A stretch of 64,000 nt of DNA from Curtobacterium sp. MCJR17_020 (GCF_003234365.2 NZ_CP126260.1:1178001-1242000), one strand, 5' to 3'; counted from the stretch's first letter, positions 15,410-25,143 are shown. The notes: generated from the sequence alone by a model not told the origin. A program made the numbers and translations.

Positions 15410-15700
15410 ATGGAGCTCGAGTTCCGCGGCGAGGTCATCGAGTGGCGCGGCCCCTCGCCGTTCTTCTTCGCCGCTGTGCCGCCGGACGCCGCCGAGGTCA
15501 TCGCCGACCTCGCGCCGATGCTCACCTACGGGTGGGGAGTGATCCCGGCCCGGGTGACGATCGGCGCCGTGACCTGGACGACCTCGTTGTTCCCGAAGGA
15601 CGGCGGGTACCTCGTGCCGCTCCGGGCGGCCGAGCGCAAGCGCGCACACGTGGACCTCGGGGACACCCCGCAGATCACACTCGAACTCGGCGGCCCCTGA
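15410..15700 (+). CDS. DUF1905 domain protein
   Basis: Small cytoplasmic protein of 96 residues that is nothing but a DUF1905 domain: MELEFRGEVIEWRGPSPFFF at the start, the central V-T-I-G-A-V-T-W-T-T-S-L-F-P and the closing G-D-T-P-Q-I-T-L-E-L. The family forms a small beta-barrel of unknown function, sometimes fused to a bacteriocin-protection YdeI-like domain that is absent here. It is flanked on both sides by family 1 palindromic repeats and is probably a single-gene leaderless transcript. Confidence 0.88.
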   Translation: MELEFRGEVIEWRGPSPFFFAAVPPDAAEVIADLAPMLTYGWGVIPARVTIGAVTWTTSLFPKDGGYLVPLRAAERKRAHVDLGDTPQITLELGGP

Positions 15701-15724
15701 CCACGCTAGGCGCGCGCGTGTTCA

Positions 15725-15773
15725 CTCCGTGCGAGGTTGATCACTCGGTGCGCCGGAACAACCTCGCACCGAG
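15725..15773. terminator. Hairpin between DUF1905 and tRNA-Gly (repeat family 1)
   Basis: GTGCGAGGTTG (15729-15739) pairs with CAACCTCGCAC (15759-15769), extended by CTC/GAG. It could end the DUF1905 transcript and, from the other side, the tRNA-Gly transcript. Confidence 0.65.
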
Positions 15774-15803
15774 CGTGCGACCGCGCACCAGCTGAAGCAA
15801 CAG

Positions 15804-15874
15804 AGGGGATGACGGGAATCGAACCCGCGTGGCCAGTTTGGAAGACTGGGGCTCTACCATTGAGCTACATCCCC
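15804..15874 (-). tRNA. tRNA-Gly (anticodon TCC)
   Basis: Minus-strand cloverleaf of 71 bases: acceptor GGGGATG/CATCCCC, D arm AGCTCAATGGTAGAGC, anticodon loop CTTCCAA with TCC at 15842-15840, T arm GGGTTCGATTCCC, discriminator U as in bacterial tRNA-Gly. The CCA end is not encoded. It reads GGA codons, rare in this high-GC genome. Confidence 0.96.
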
Positions 15875-15927
15875 GCGCTGCGCACGTGTCGCAGCCCGAC
15901 CATCGTAGCGGACGAACGAGTACCGAC

Positions 15928-16239
15928 ATGCCACCCCGTGTGATGCTCCCGCCGACCGACGCCGATGCACGGCGGATCAAGCGGTCGCGGGTGGTCTCGT
16001 ACGCGCTGGTGGTCCTCGCCGCGATCGTGTTCTCGATGCGCCCGGAGCTGTTCGGCGATCCGCAGTCGCAGCCCGCGCACGCCCTGCTGCACGTGTGGCG
16101 GATCGTCGTCGGGATCGTGCTCGGGGTGGCTGCGCTCGGGGTCCAGGTGGCGGTCGGGGTGCAGTGGCGGAATGGCCTGCGACGCGCTGCGGAACACGAC
16201 GACGTCCCTCCCGGGAACCGCCCGGCCCCGGACCGCTAG
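15928..16239 (+). CDS. Small membrane protein, hypothetical
   Basis: A 103-residue protein not recognised beyond its layout: a basic N-terminus (D-A-D-A-R-R-I-K-R-S-R), two hydrophobic stretches (YALVVLAAIVFSM and WRIVVGIVLGVAALGVQVAV) separated by a polar loop, and a charged C-terminal tail. ATG 15928 is chosen because upstream codons overlap the tRNA-Gly gene on the other strand. It sits between two tRNA genes; the tRNA-Pro -10 box (TAGACT) begins just before its stop codon. Confidence 0.65.
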   Translation: MPPRVMLPPTDADARRIKRSRVVSYALVVLAAIVFSMRPELFGDPQSQPAHALLHVWRIVVGIVLGVAALGVQVAVGVQWRNGLRRAAEHDDVPPGNRPAPDR

Positions 16240-16242
16240 ACT
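16237..16242 (+). promoter_or_regulatory. -10 box for tRNA-Pro
   Basis: TAGACT about 53 bases before the mature tRNA 5' end; it may also start the trigger-factor transcript. Confidence 0.45.
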
Positions 16243-16295
16243 CATCGGCGTCGCGTGCGCCGTTCGGCGTGCGCGAACACCCTGGCCCAGTCAAA

Positions 16296-16372
16296 CGGGG
16301 CGTAGCTCAGCTTGGTAGAGCGCCCGCTTTGGGAGCGGGAGGTCGCAGGTTCAACTCCTGTCGCCCCGACCA
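16296..16372 (+). tRNA. tRNA-Pro (anticodon TGG), CCA encoded
   Basis: 77 bases with encoded CCA: acceptor CGGGGCG/CGCCCCG, anticodon stem CCCGC/GCGGG with loop TTTGGGA (anticodon TGG, 16330-16332), T arm CAGGTTCAACTCCTG, discriminator A. The C1-G72 pair is typical of bacterial tRNA-Pro. It lies 52 bp before trigger factor, a common actinobacterial arrangement. Confidence 0.97.
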
Positions 16373-16424
16373 GGTCCTCGAGAACCATCGACCACACGAA
16401 CGTCAACCAACAGGAGAACATCCC

Positions 16425-17732
16425 GTGGCCACCAGCACCGTCGACAAGGTGAGCGACACCCGCGTCAAGCTCACCGTGAACGTGACGCCGGAAGATCTCA
16501 AGCCGAGCATCGACCACGCGTACAAGCACATCGCCGAGCAGATCAACATCCCCGGTTTCCGCAAGGGCAAGGTCCCGCCGGCGATCGTCGACCAGCGCGT
16601 CGGCCGTGGCGAGGTCCTGAACCACGCCGTCGGTGACGCCATCGACAACTTCTACCGCCAGGCGGTCGAAGAGCAGGAGCTGCGCATCCTCGGCCGTGCC
16701 GAGGCCGACGTCGCCGAGCTGCCGAACCTCGCCGACTTCGCGGGCGACCTCGTCCTCACCTTCGAGGTCGACGTCCGCCCCGAGTTCGACCTGCCGGACT
16801 ACTCCGCGTACGAGCTCACCGTCGACGCCGTCGAGGTGTCGGACGACGAGATCGAAGAGGAGCTGCAGAACCTGCGCACCCGCTTCGGCACGCTCGTGAC
16901 CGTCGACCGTCCGGCGAAGACCGGCGACTTCGCGCAGATCGACCTGACCGCCAGCATCGGCGACGACGAGGTCGACTCGGCCACCGGCGTCTCCTACGAG
17001 ATCGGCTCCGGCGACCTGCTCGAGGGCATCGACGAGGCGCTCGAGTCCCTGACCGCCGGTGAGTCGACGAACTTCGAGTCGAAGCTCGTCGGTGGCGACC
17101 GCGAGGGCGAGACCGCCCAGATCGCCGTCACCGTCACCGCCGTCAAGGAGCGCGAGCTCCCCGAGGCCGACGACGAGTTCGCCCAGATCGCCAGCCAGTT
17201 CGACACGATCGACGAGCTCAAGGCGGACCTGAAGGAGCAGATCGCGAAGTCCAAGACCTTCGGTCAGGGCGCCGCGGCTCGCGACAAGCTCGTCGAGAAG
17301 CTCATCGAGGACGTCAACATCCCGATCTCGGAGCAGCTCATCGAGGACGAGGTGCACCGTCACCTCGAGCAGGAGAACCGCCTCGAGGACGAGGAGCACC
17401 GCAAGGAGGTCTCCGAGTCCAGCGAGAAGGCCTTCCGCTCGCAGATCCTCCTCGACTCCATCGCCGAGAAGGAGGAGATCCAGGTCTCCCAGGAGGAACT
17501 GACCCAGTACCTCATCCAGGCTGCTGCGCAGTACGGCATGGAGCCGGCCGAGTTCATCAAGGTCATCGACCAGAACGGCCAGATCCCCGGCATGGTCGGC
17601 GAGGTCGCCCGCTCGAAGGCGGTCGCGACCGTCCTGTCGAAGGTGACCGTCAAGGACACCAACGGCGACGCAGTCGACCTGTCCGCCTTCACGGCGGGCG
17701 TCGCGCAGGCCCCTGCTGAGGACGCCGAGTAA
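16425..17732 (+). CDS. tig: Trigger factor
   Basis: Ribosome-bound chaperone and prolyl isomerase of 435 residues that receives nascent chains. The ribosome-docking loop GFRKGKVP is at residues 44-51, the FKBP-type isomerase domain at roughly 150-245 (T-G-D-F-A-Q-I-D-L, Y-E-I-G-S-G-D-L-L), and the helical arms fill the C-terminal half. GTG 16425 follows AGGAG by eight bases. It is followed by a perfect 40-bp palindrome and then clpP1, so the protein quality-control genes are neighbours but separated by a terminator. Confidence 0.98.
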   Translation: MATSTVDKVSDTRVKLTVNVTPEDLKPSIDHAYKHIAEQINIPGFRKGKVPPAIVDQRVGRGEVLNHAVGDAIDNFYRQAVEEQELRILGRAEADVAELPNLADFAGDLVLTFEVDVRPEFDLPDYSAYELTVDAVEVSDDEIEEELQNLRTRFGTLVTVDRPAKTGDFAQIDLTASIGDDEVDSATGVSYEIGSGDLLEGIDEALESLTAGESTNFESKLVGGDREGETAQIAVTVTAVKERELPEADDEFAQIASQFDTIDELKADLKEQIAKSKTFGQGAAARDKLVEKLIEDVNIPISEQLIEDEVHRHLEQENRLEDEEHRKEVSESSEKAFRSQILLDSIAEKEEIQVSQEELTQYLIQAAAQYGMEPAEFIKVIDQNGQIPGMVGEVARSKAVATVLSKVTVKDTNGDAVDLSAFTAGVAQAPAEDAE

Positions 17733-17757
17733 CGAACTCGACGCCACCAGCAAGACG

Positions 17758-17797
17758 GACGGGAGGCACGGTGCCAGCTGGCACCGTGCCTCCCGTC
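17758..17797 (+). terminator. Terminator of trigger factor, perfect 40-bp palindrome
   Basis: Arms 17758-17777 and 17778-17797 are fully complementary with no unpaired loop bases, starting GACGGGAGGCACGGTGCC. TCGTGTTTT follows. Confidence 0.9.
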
Positions 17798-17901
17798 TCG
17801 TGTTTTCCGCACCACCGCATTGCTGTCGGCGAACACACGCGAAGTGGTGCGTTGCAACCGATAAGTTCGACAACAAGCGACAACTGAACGGGAGCTTTTC
17901 C

Positions 17902-18531
17902 ATGGCCGAAGCAACACTGAACCCCAGTGTTTTTGACCGCCTTCTGAGAGACCGGATCGTGTGGCTCGGCTCCGAGGTCCGCGACGACAACTCGAACGAG
18001 ATCGCAGCCAAGCTGCTGCTGCTCGCCGCCGAGGACCCTGAGAAGGACATCTACCTCTACATCAACTCGCCCGGTGGCTCGATCACCGCCGGCATGGCGA
18101 TCTACGACACGATGCAGTTCGTCCCGAACGACATCGTCACCGTGGGCATCGGCCTGGCCGCGTCGATGGGACAGTTCCTGCTGTCCTCCGGCACGCCGGG
18201 CAAGCGCTACATCACGCCGAACGCCCGCGTCCTGCTGCACCAGCCGTCCGGCGGGTTCGGTGGCACCGCTGCCGACATCCAGACGCAGGCCAAGGTCATC
18301 CTCGACATGAAGCAGCGCATGGCGGAGCTCACGGCCGAGCAGACCGGCAAGTCGATCGAGCAGGTCCTCAAGGACAACGACCGCGACAACTGGTTCAGCG
18401 CTCAGGAGGCCCTCGAGTACGGCTTCGTCGACCACCTGCGTGCCTCGTCGGCCGAGGTCGTCGGCGGTGGTGGCACCGTCGGTGACGGCGCGACGCCGAC
18501 CGCGGCTGCCGACCCCGACGCCCAGTCCTGA
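17902..18531 (+). CDS. clpP1: ATP-dependent Clp protease proteolytic subunit 1
   Basis: Serine peptidase of 209 residues that forms half of the ClpP1P2 double ring. Catalytic triad: Ser88 in LAASMGQF, His113 in LLHQPSGG, Asp162 in DRDNWFSA. The start is ATG 17902 with GGGAG eight bases upstream; the longer in-frame extension upstream is not part of the family. The C-terminus has a Gly/Ala-rich tail after V-D-H-L-R. It forms an operon with clpP2 (26 bp gap); the ClpX unfoldase gene is nearby at 20898. Confidence 0.97.
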   Translation: MAEATLNPSVFDRLLRDRIVWLGSEVRDDNSNEIAAKLLLLAAEDPEKDIYLYINSPGGSITAGMAIYDTMQFVPNDIVTVGIGLAASMGQFLLSSGTPGKRYITPNARVLLHQPSGGFGGTAADIQTQAKVILDMKQRMAELTAEQTGKSIEQVLKDNDRDNWFSAQEALEYGFVDHLRASSAEVVGGGGTVGDGATPTAAADPDAQS

Positions 18532-18557
18532 CCCCCACCGAAGAAAAGGAAACGAGA

Positions 18558-19217
18558 ATGCATCTCCCAATGCTCGGTGGCGCGCAGAACGTCCCGGCTC
18601 CCTCCGATCGGTACATCCTGCCGAGCTTCGAGGAGCGCACGGCCTACGGCTACAAGCGCCAGGACCCGTACGCGAAGCTCTTCGAGGACCGCATCGTGTT
18701 CCTCGGCGTCCAGGTCGACGACGCGTCGGCTGACGACGTCATGGCCCAGCTGCTCGTGCTCGAGTCGATGGACCCCGACCGCGACATCGTCATGTACATC
18801 AACTCGCCCGGTGGCTCGTTCACCGCGATGACGGCGATCTACGACACGATGCAGTACATCCGCCCGCAGATCCAGACGGTCTGCCTCGGTCAGGCCGCCT
18901 CGGCCGCGTCGGTGCTCCTCGCCGGTGGGACGCCAGGCAAGCGTCTGGCCCTGCCGAACGCCCGCGTGCTCATCCACCAGCCCGCCGTCCAGCAGGGTGG
19001 CGGCCAGGCGTCGGACATCGAGATCCAGGCGGCGGAGATCCTCCGCATGCGCACCTGGCTCGAGGAGACGCTGTCGAAGCACTCCAACAAGACGCCGGAG
19101 GAGATCAACCACGACATCGAGCGCGACAAGATCATGTCCGCGCAGGAAGCCGTGGAGTACGGCCTGATCGACCAGGTCCTCACCAGCCGCAAGAACCTGC
19201 CGGCGCTCGTCAAGTAG
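18558..19217 (+). CDS. clpP2: ATP-dependent Clp protease proteolytic subunit 2
   Basis: Second ClpP paralog, 219 residues, which in Actinobacteria assembles with ClpP1 into the active 14-mer. Catalytic residues: Ser115 in GQAASAASVL, His140 in VLIHQPAVQ, Asp190 in ERDKIMSA. The N-terminus, about 25 residues longer than in ClpP1, probably includes a propeptide. AAGGAAACGAG precedes ATG 18558. It is co-transcribed with clpP1 and ends in a strong bidirectional terminator. Confidence 0.97.
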   Translation: MHLPMLGGAQNVPAPSDRYILPSFEERTAYGYKRQDPYAKLFEDRIVFLGVQVDDASADDVMAQLLVLESMDPDRDIVMYINSPGGSFTAMTAIYDTMQYIRPQIQTVCLGQAASAASVLLAGGTPGKRLALPNARVLIHQPAVQQGGGQASDIEIQAAEILRMRTWLEETLSKHSNKTPEEINHDIERDKIMSAQEAVEYGLIDQVLTSRKNLPALVK

Positions 19218-19228
19218 CACCAGCAGGA

Positions 19229-19270
19229 ACGACGAAGGCCCCGCACCGATCGGTGTGGGGCCTTCGTCGT
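19229..19270. terminator. Bidirectional terminator between clpP2 and copC
   Basis: ACGACGAAGGCCCCGCACCG pairs with the CGGTGTGGGGCCTTCGTCGT arm across a two-base loop. It sits between convergent genes. Confidence 0.92.
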
Positions 19271-19279
19271 GCAGCGGTG

Positions 19280-19939
19280 TCAGTCGTCGGTGTCGTCCGT
19301 CTCGGGCGCGGGGCGGCGCCGCAGGAGCAGCAGGACCGCGACGACCGCGGCGACGAGGACGACACCTCCGGCGCCGATCCAGAGCGCGTCGGCCGCGGCT
19401 GAGTCGGTGTCGCCCGAGGCGGTGCCGGTGGTGGCGGCCTCGGTGGAGTCGTCTCCCTCGGTGGCGCAGGTGGGCGGCGTGGCCGATCCCGAGGCCGCGG
19501 AGAAGCCGGCCGGGGCCTTCCACGTGAAGGCGTACTCGTCGGAGACGGTGTGGCCGTCGGCGGAGACGATCTGCCACTCGACGGTGTACTTCCCCGAGTC
19601 GCCGAGCGCGGCGGGCGTGGTCATCGAGGGGCCGTCGATGTCGACACAGCCGTCCTCGTAGTACTTCCCGTCCGGACCCACGACCCGGAAGGCGAAGCCC
19701 GAACCGGAGTCGCCGATGTCGAGCAGCTTGTCGTTCGTGGTGATCTCGAACGCCTTCGGCAGGCTCGTGAGCGTGCCGTCGACCTCCGGGGTGGACGCGA
19801 TCAGGTAGTTGTGCGCGCTGGCGGGACCCGCGAGCCCGAGGACCGCACCGCCCGCGATCGCGACGGCCGCGGCGGACCCGGCCACGAGCCTCCAGGCAGA
19901 GGACCGCAGCCGAGTCCGACGCGAGCCGCGCTGCGTCAC
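19280..19939 (-). CDS. CopC-domain copper-binding protein
   Basis: Secreted, membrane-anchored protein of 219 residues. After a signal peptide ending A-S-A, the mature protein would begin with His43 (H-N-Y-L-I-A-S-T-P), the N-terminal histidine CopC proteins use to bind Cu(II). The Ig-like CopC fold runs to about residue 145 (G-K-Y-T-V-E-W-Q-I-V-S-A-D-G-H-T-V-S). A Thr/Ala-rich spacer, one membrane helix (ALWIGAGGVVLVAAVVAVLL) and an R-R-R stop follow. The start overlaps the ycnI stop by four bases, so the two are translated together. Role: extracytoplasmic copper handling. Confidence 0.9.
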   Translation of the reverse strand: MTQRGSRRTRLRSSAWRLVAGSAAAVAIAGGAVLGLAGPASAHNYLIASTPEVDGTLTSLPKAFEITTNDKLLDIGDSGSGFAFRVVGPDGKYYEDGCVDIDGPSMTTPAALGDSGKYTVEWQIVSADGHTVSDEYAFTWKAPAGFSAASGSATPPTCATEGDDSTEAATTGTASGDTDSAAADALWIGAGGVVLVAAVVAVLLLLRRRPAPETDDTDD

Positions 19940-20664
19940 TTGGCGGAGCTCCGGCGGCGCGTGCCGGCGACGGCGACGACCAGGGCGACGGCGCCGAGCA
20001 CCAGACCGCCCAGGCCGAGGAAGCGGCCGACGAGGTCGGGGTCCGCGGGGGCGGTCGAGCCGGCTGCGGCCTCGGCGGTCGGGGTGGCGGCGATCGGGTC
20101 ACCGTCGTCGTCCGTGGCCTCGGCCGCGGTCAGCGTGATCGAGGGGGCCGGGTGCTCGGGCTCGGCCTCGCCGTCCTGCTGCTCCTGGTTCCACTCGACC
20201 GAGCCCTTCTCGCAGGTCTGCAGCACGGGGAACTCGACGAGGTCGCCGGCCTTGCCGTCCGGCAGGGAGAAGGAGAAGGAGAAGGTGTCGCGCTCGTCGG
20301 CGGGGAGGGGGGTCTTCGCCGTGTACGTGATGCTCGTGACGCGTTCGGCGGCGTCCTCGGCGTGCTCGCCGTCGGCCGACGCGGACGCGCTCGTGGAGGG
20401 CTCGGTCGTCTTCGAGATCTTCCAGTTCGGGTTGACCGTCGGCGTGACCTCGATGACGGACTCGGGCACCTGGAACTCGAGCTTCGTGGTGGGGGAGCCG
20501 TCGCAGCCGTGCGGGACCGAGAAGGTCGCCGTGGTGTACGAGTTCGCGGCGGTCGAGGTGGCCGTCGCGGACACGTGCGCGCTGGCTGCGCCGGCGGTGC
20601 CGAGGACGATGACGGCCACGGCGCCGAGGGTGACGGCGCCGCCGGCGGCGAGACGCTTCTGCAT
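19936..20664 (-). CDS. YcnI-family (DUF1775) copper-binding protein
   Basis: Secreted protein of 242 residues. The signal peptide ends G-A-A-S-A, so His30 (H-V-S-A-T-A) becomes the mature N-terminus; in Bacillus YcnI this histidine helps bind Cu(II). The DUF1775 core includes F-S-V-P-H-G-C-D-G-S, V-N-P-N-W-K-I and L-P-D-G-K-A-G-D-L-V-E-F-P. A C-terminal membrane helix and R-R-R-S-S anchor it. It is first gene of a two-gene copper operon with copC; GAAGGA precedes the ATG. A CopY/BlaI-like palindrome lies 30-44 bp upstream, which suggests metal-responsive repression. Confidence 0.9.
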   Translation of the reverse strand: MQKRLAAGGAVTLGAVAVIVLGTAGAASAHVSATATSTAANSYTTATFSVPHGCDGSPTTKLEFQVPESVIEVTPTVNPNWKISKTTEPSTSASASADGEHAEDAAERVTSITYTAKTPLPADERDTFSFSFSLPDGKAGDLVEFPVLQTCEKGSVEWNQEQQDGEAEPEHPAPSITLTAAEATDDDGDPIAATPTAEAAAGSTAPADPDLVGRFLGLGGLVLGAVALVVAVAGTRRRSSAK

Positions 20665-20693
20665 GGGGATCCTTCGATGGTCGGGACGGTGTT

Positions 20694-20708
20694 TCTACAA
20701 CTTGTAGA
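20694..20708. promoter_or_regulatory. CopY/BlaI-like operator upstream of ycnI-copC
   Basis: TCTACAACTTGTAGA is a perfect palindrome around a central C and carries the TACA...TGTA half-sites of the BlaI/MecI/CopY repressor family. Confidence 0.65.
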
Positions 20709-20897
20709 GAAGACTGGATCACGGTAGCAGGCCCGAACGCCCTGGGCGAACGCGCGCGCGAAATCCCGCGGCGCCGCACGGTCGGTGTCACCGGTTGCGG
20801 TTAGGCTCGTGTCCACGACGAGGTGCCCACCAGCAGCGGTGCACCAGCGGCCGGTGCGAGTGCGCGGGCCGGCATGTCCAACCAGGGAGGCACGGCA

Positions 20898-22178
<1,281 letters not shown>

Positions 22179-22193
22179 CGTTCCGCTCACGAT

Positions 22194-22224
22194 GAAGCCC
22201 CGCACCGGATCGGTGCGGGGCTTC
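22194..22224 (+). terminator. Terminator of clpX
   Basis: GAAGCCCCGCACCG, loop GAT, then the complementary arm ending GGGGCTTC. Confidence 0.92.
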
Positions 22225-22301
22225 GTCGCGGTGGGGCGGTCGGCACGGCCCGCGGGTCGGCGTCTGGTTCTTCCCATGACGGCTGCGATGGAAGGTGAGA
22301 T

Positions 22302-22340
22302 CGGGCGTACCTGGTCGAAAGTTCCGACCAGGTACGCCCG
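22302..22340. terminator. 16-bp stem hairpin between clpX and the M3 peptidase
   Basis: CGGGCGTACCTGGTCG (22302-22317) pairs perfectly with 22325-22340 around the loop AAAGTTC. It lies 43 bp past the stop of the converging peptidase gene and probably ends that transcript. Confidence 0.75.
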
Positions 22341-22382
22341 AATCGACGCAGTACGCCCGGAAGCGCCCGGTCCCCGCGCGCC

Positions 22383-24407
22383 CTACTCGAGGCCGCGGCG
22401 GCGCAGCAGCGGGCCGACCTCGGCGTCACGGCCGCGGAAGTCGCGGTAGGCCTCGAGCGGGTCCTTCGAGCCACCGACGCCCAGCAGCCGTTCCGCGAAG
22501 CGTCGACCGGCTGCACGGTCCAGCCCGCCGTTGTCGCGAAACCACTCGACCGTGTCGGCGTCGAGCACCTCGGACCAGATGTAGCCGTAGTACCCGGCGT
22601 CGTACCCGCCCGAGAACGTGTGCGCGAAGTACGTCGACGAGTAGCGCGGCGGCACGGCCTCGACCGCGATGCCGGCGGCCTCCAACGCCGAGCGCTCGAA
22701 GTCCTCGACGGACGCCACCGCGGCGGCCTCTGCCGCGGAGAGCCGGTGCCAGGCCTGGTCGAGCAGCGCCGCGGCCAGGTACTCGGTCGTGCCGAAGCCC
22801 TCGTTGAAGCCCTCGGACTCGCTCAGGCCCAGGACGAGCTCGGGCGGCAGCGGTGCGCCGGTCTCGTGGTGCTTCGCGTAGTTCGCCAGCACCGACGGCC
22901 ACGACACCCACATCTCGTTCACCTGGCTCGGGAACTCGACGAAGTCGCGCTCGACGTTCGTGCCCGAGAACCGGGGGTAGGTGGTGCGGGCGATGAGACC
23001 GTGCAGCGCGTGGCCGAACTCGTGGAAGAGCGTCTCGACCTCGTCCTGGATGAGCAGTGTCGGCGACCCGGAGGCCGGCTTCGCGACGTTGAGGTTGTTC
23101 ACCACGACGGGCAGCGTGCCGAGCAGCTCGGACTGCTCGACGACGGGGTTCATCCACGCGCCACCGCGCTTGCCGTCGCGCGTGTACAGGTCGAGCAGGT
23201 AGAGCCCGACCGGTTCGTCGTCGTCGCCGGTGACCTCGAAGACCCGGACCTCGTCGTTGTAGCCGTGCAGGTCCGGACGCTCGGTGAACGTCAGGCCGTA
23301 GAGGGCACCCGCGGCGTGGAAGACGCCGTCGTGCAGGACCCGGTCGGCCTCGAAGTACGGTCGGAGCGCCGAACTGTCCGCGGCGAACTGCTCCCCGCGC
23401 AGGATCTCGGTGGCGTAGGCCCAGTCCCACGACTCGATGTCGAACCCGACGGTGCGGGACCGGACGGCGCGCTCGTCGTCGGCGTTCCGTGCCGCAGCGC
23501 CGACGAGCGACGACAGCAGCCCGTCGACGGCCTCGGGGGTCTTCGCCGTCTCGTCGGCAGTGACGACGGCGGCGTGGTTCGGGAACCCGAGCAGTTCGGC
23601 GCGCTCGGCACGGAGCCGGACGATGCGCAGCAGGACCTCGCGGTTGTCGTACTGGTTGCCGCGGCGGCCGCGGGCGAGCGAGGCGCGCATGATCCGCTCG
23701 CGCAGGCTGCGGTTCGCGAGCGACGGCAGCCACGGGTGGCCGGTGTAGAGCGGCAGCGTGATGAGCCACCCCTCGAGCCCACGGTCGGCGGCGGACCCGG
23801 CTGCGGCGGACTTCGCACCGTCGTCGAGGCCCTCGAGCTCGGCCTCGTCGGTCACGTGCACGGCGGAGTCGTTGGTGTCCTCGAGCAGGTTGCGCTCGAA
23901 CGTCGTGGTGAGCGTGGACAGCTCCTGGTTGATCGCGGTGAGGCGCTCCTTGCCGGCGTCGTCGAGCCCGGCGCCCGCCAGGGTCATCTCGGCGTGCGTG
24001 CGCTCGACCAGGCGGAGCGCTTCGCCCTCGAGCCCGGCGGCTGCGGCGCCGTCGAGCACCGACTGCACGCGGGCGTAGAGCCGGGAGTCCAGGGTGATGG
24101 CGTCGCGGTGGGCCGCGAGCAACGGCGAGACCTCGGCCTCGAGGTCGTGCAGCTCCGGTGTCGAGTCCGCCGACGACAGCGTGAAGAACACGTGGCTGAC
24201 ACGGGTCAGCAGCTGCCCGGAGCGCTCGAGGGCGATGAGGGTGTTCTCGACCGTCGGTGCGTGCGGATCGGTGGCGATGGCCTCGACCTCGGCGCGCTGC
24301 TCGGCCATGCCAGCCTCGAAGGCCGGTCGGTAGTGCTCGAGTCGCACGTCGCCGAAGGGCGGCAGGGCGTAGGGGAGGGTGCTCGGGACGTCGAACGGGG
24401 TTGCCAT
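22383..24407 (-). CDS. M3-family peptidyl-dipeptidase (Dcp-like)
   Basis: Cytoplasmic zinc metallopeptidase of 674 residues that breaks down oligopeptides. The zinc motif HEFGHALH starts at His462, with Glu463 catalytic and His466 the second ligand; the third ligand lies in the following N-E-x-x-x-S segment. Length and the Y-F-A-H-T-F-S-G-G-Y-D-A-G-Y-Y-G-Y C-terminal signature fit Dcp/oligopeptidase A. TAGGGT ends seven bases before ATG 24407, so I choose that start over the GTG three codons earlier and expect a leaderless mRNA. It probably acts on peptides released by Clp and other proteases. Confidence 0.95.
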   Translation of the reverse strand: MATPFDVPSTLPYALPPFGDVRLEHYRPAFEAGMAEQRAEVEAIATDPHAPTVENTLIALERSGQLLTRVSHVFFTLSSADSTPELHDLEAEVSPLLAAHRDAITLDSRLYARVQSVLDGAAAAGLEGEALRLVERTHAEMTLAGAGLDDAGKERLTAINQELSTLTTTFERNLLEDTNDSAVHVTDEAELEGLDDGAKSAAAGSAADRGLEGWLITLPLYTGHPWLPSLANRSLRERIMRASLARGRRGNQYDNREVLLRIVRLRAERAELLGFPNHAAVVTADETAKTPEAVDGLLSSLVGAAARNADDERAVRSRTVGFDIESWDWAYATEILRGEQFAADSSALRPYFEADRVLHDGVFHAAGALYGLTFTERPDLHGYNDEVRVFEVTGDDDEPVGLYLLDLYTRDGKRGGAWMNPVVEQSELLGTLPVVVNNLNVAKPASGSPTLLIQDEVETLFHEFGHALHGLIARTTYPRFSGTNVERDFVEFPSQVNEMWVSWPSVLANYAKHHETGAPLPPELVLGLSESEGFNEGFGTTEYLAAALLDQAWHRLSAAEAAAVASVEDFERSALEAAGIAVEAVPPRYSSTYFAHTFSGGYDAGYYGYIWSEVLDADTVEWFRDNGGLDRAAGRRFAERLLGVGGSKDPLEAYRDFRGRDAEVGPLLRRRGLE

Positions 24408-24414
24408 GGCAACC

Positions 24415-24420
24415 ACCCTA
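24415..24420 (-). promoter_or_regulatory. -10 box of a leaderless promoter for the M3 peptidase
   Basis: Minus-strand TAGGGT, seven bases, then ATG at 24407. Confidence 0.5.
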
Positions 24421-24439
24421 CGGACGTCGCGCCGTGACG

Positions 24440-24489
24440 GGGCGGACGGGAGGCCCGTGGCGGCCTGGCCCCGCGCCTCCCGTCCGCCC
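24440..24489 (-). terminator. Terminator after the tetR gene
   Basis: A 15-bp perfect stem (24440-24454 with 24475-24489, containing GGACGGGAGGC) around a 20-base GC-rich loop. Confidence 0.75.
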
Positions 24490-24506
24490 TGTGGGTGCGT
24501 TCTCGG

Positions 24507-25097
24507 TCAGCGGGTCGCGGCGTCGATCAGCGTCGACGCGGCACGGCGGGCGTGCGCCGCTGGCGTCGTGGTGCCGGCGATCGCCGCGGTGGTCTGCGCG
24601 CCCTCGGCGAGCAGGGCGAGCTGTGCGGCGAGTTCCTCGGCACGGTCGGGTTCGGTGACGACCTCGGCGGTGAGCTCCTGCACGAACCGCTGGAACGAGT
24701 CCTTGTGGTCGCGGGCGATCTCGGCGACCGCGGGCGAGGTCGCGCCGAGCTCGCCGAAGGCGTTGATGAACCCGCAACCGCGGAACGTGTCGTCGCCGAA
24801 CCACGACTCGAGGAAGTCGTACACGGCGAGCAGCTTGTCGCGCGGGGCCGTTGCCGCCTCGACCGCGCCGTGCACGCCGCGCTCCCACAGGTCGTGCCGC
24901 CCGGACAGGACGGCCGCGATGAGCTGCTCCTTGCCGGGGAACGCCGCGTAGAGCTTCTTCAGCGAGACGCCTGCGCCGGTGCGGATCTCGTCCATGCCGA
25001 CCGACTGGATGCCGCGCGCGTAGAACAGCTGGTCGGCGACGTCCACGATGTGTGCGCGGACGTCGGCGTCGACCGTGCTGATGGTGCTGGTTGCCAT
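24507..25097 (-). CDS. TetR/AcrR-family regulator
   Basis: Repressor of 196 residues. The TetR helix-turn-helix is at about residues 12-55 (HIVDVADQLFYARGIQSVGM, then G-V-S-L-K-K-L-Y-A-A-F-P-G-K-E), with a ligand-binding C-terminal domain (V-Y-D-F-L-E-S-W-F-G-D) of the type seen in regulators of oxidoreductases and hydrolases. It is divergent from an alpha/beta hydrolase gene, and two matching palindromes fill the space between, so it very likely controls both genes. ATG 25097 is chosen because upstream codons run into the operator. The inducer is unknown. Confidence 0.9.
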   Translation of the reverse strand: MATSTISTVDADVRAHIVDVADQLFYARGIQSVGMDEIRTGAGVSLKKLYAAFPGKEQLIAAVLSGRHDLWERGVHGAVEAATAPRDKLLAVYDFLESWFGDDTFRGCGFINAFGELGATSPAVAEIARDHKDSFQRFVQELTAEVVTEPDRAEELAAQLALLAEGAQTTAAIAGTTTPAAHARRAASTLIDAATR

Positions 25098-25143
25098 GAC
25101 GTACCCCGTTCGCTGCGTGGTCACCGTTCCCGAGTTGCGCCGG

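Noticed and set aside
17821..17845. ClgR-type operator upstream of clpP1
   Set aside because: GGCGAACACACGCGAA has only a partial resemblance; the required inverted CGC/GCG half-sites are not present.
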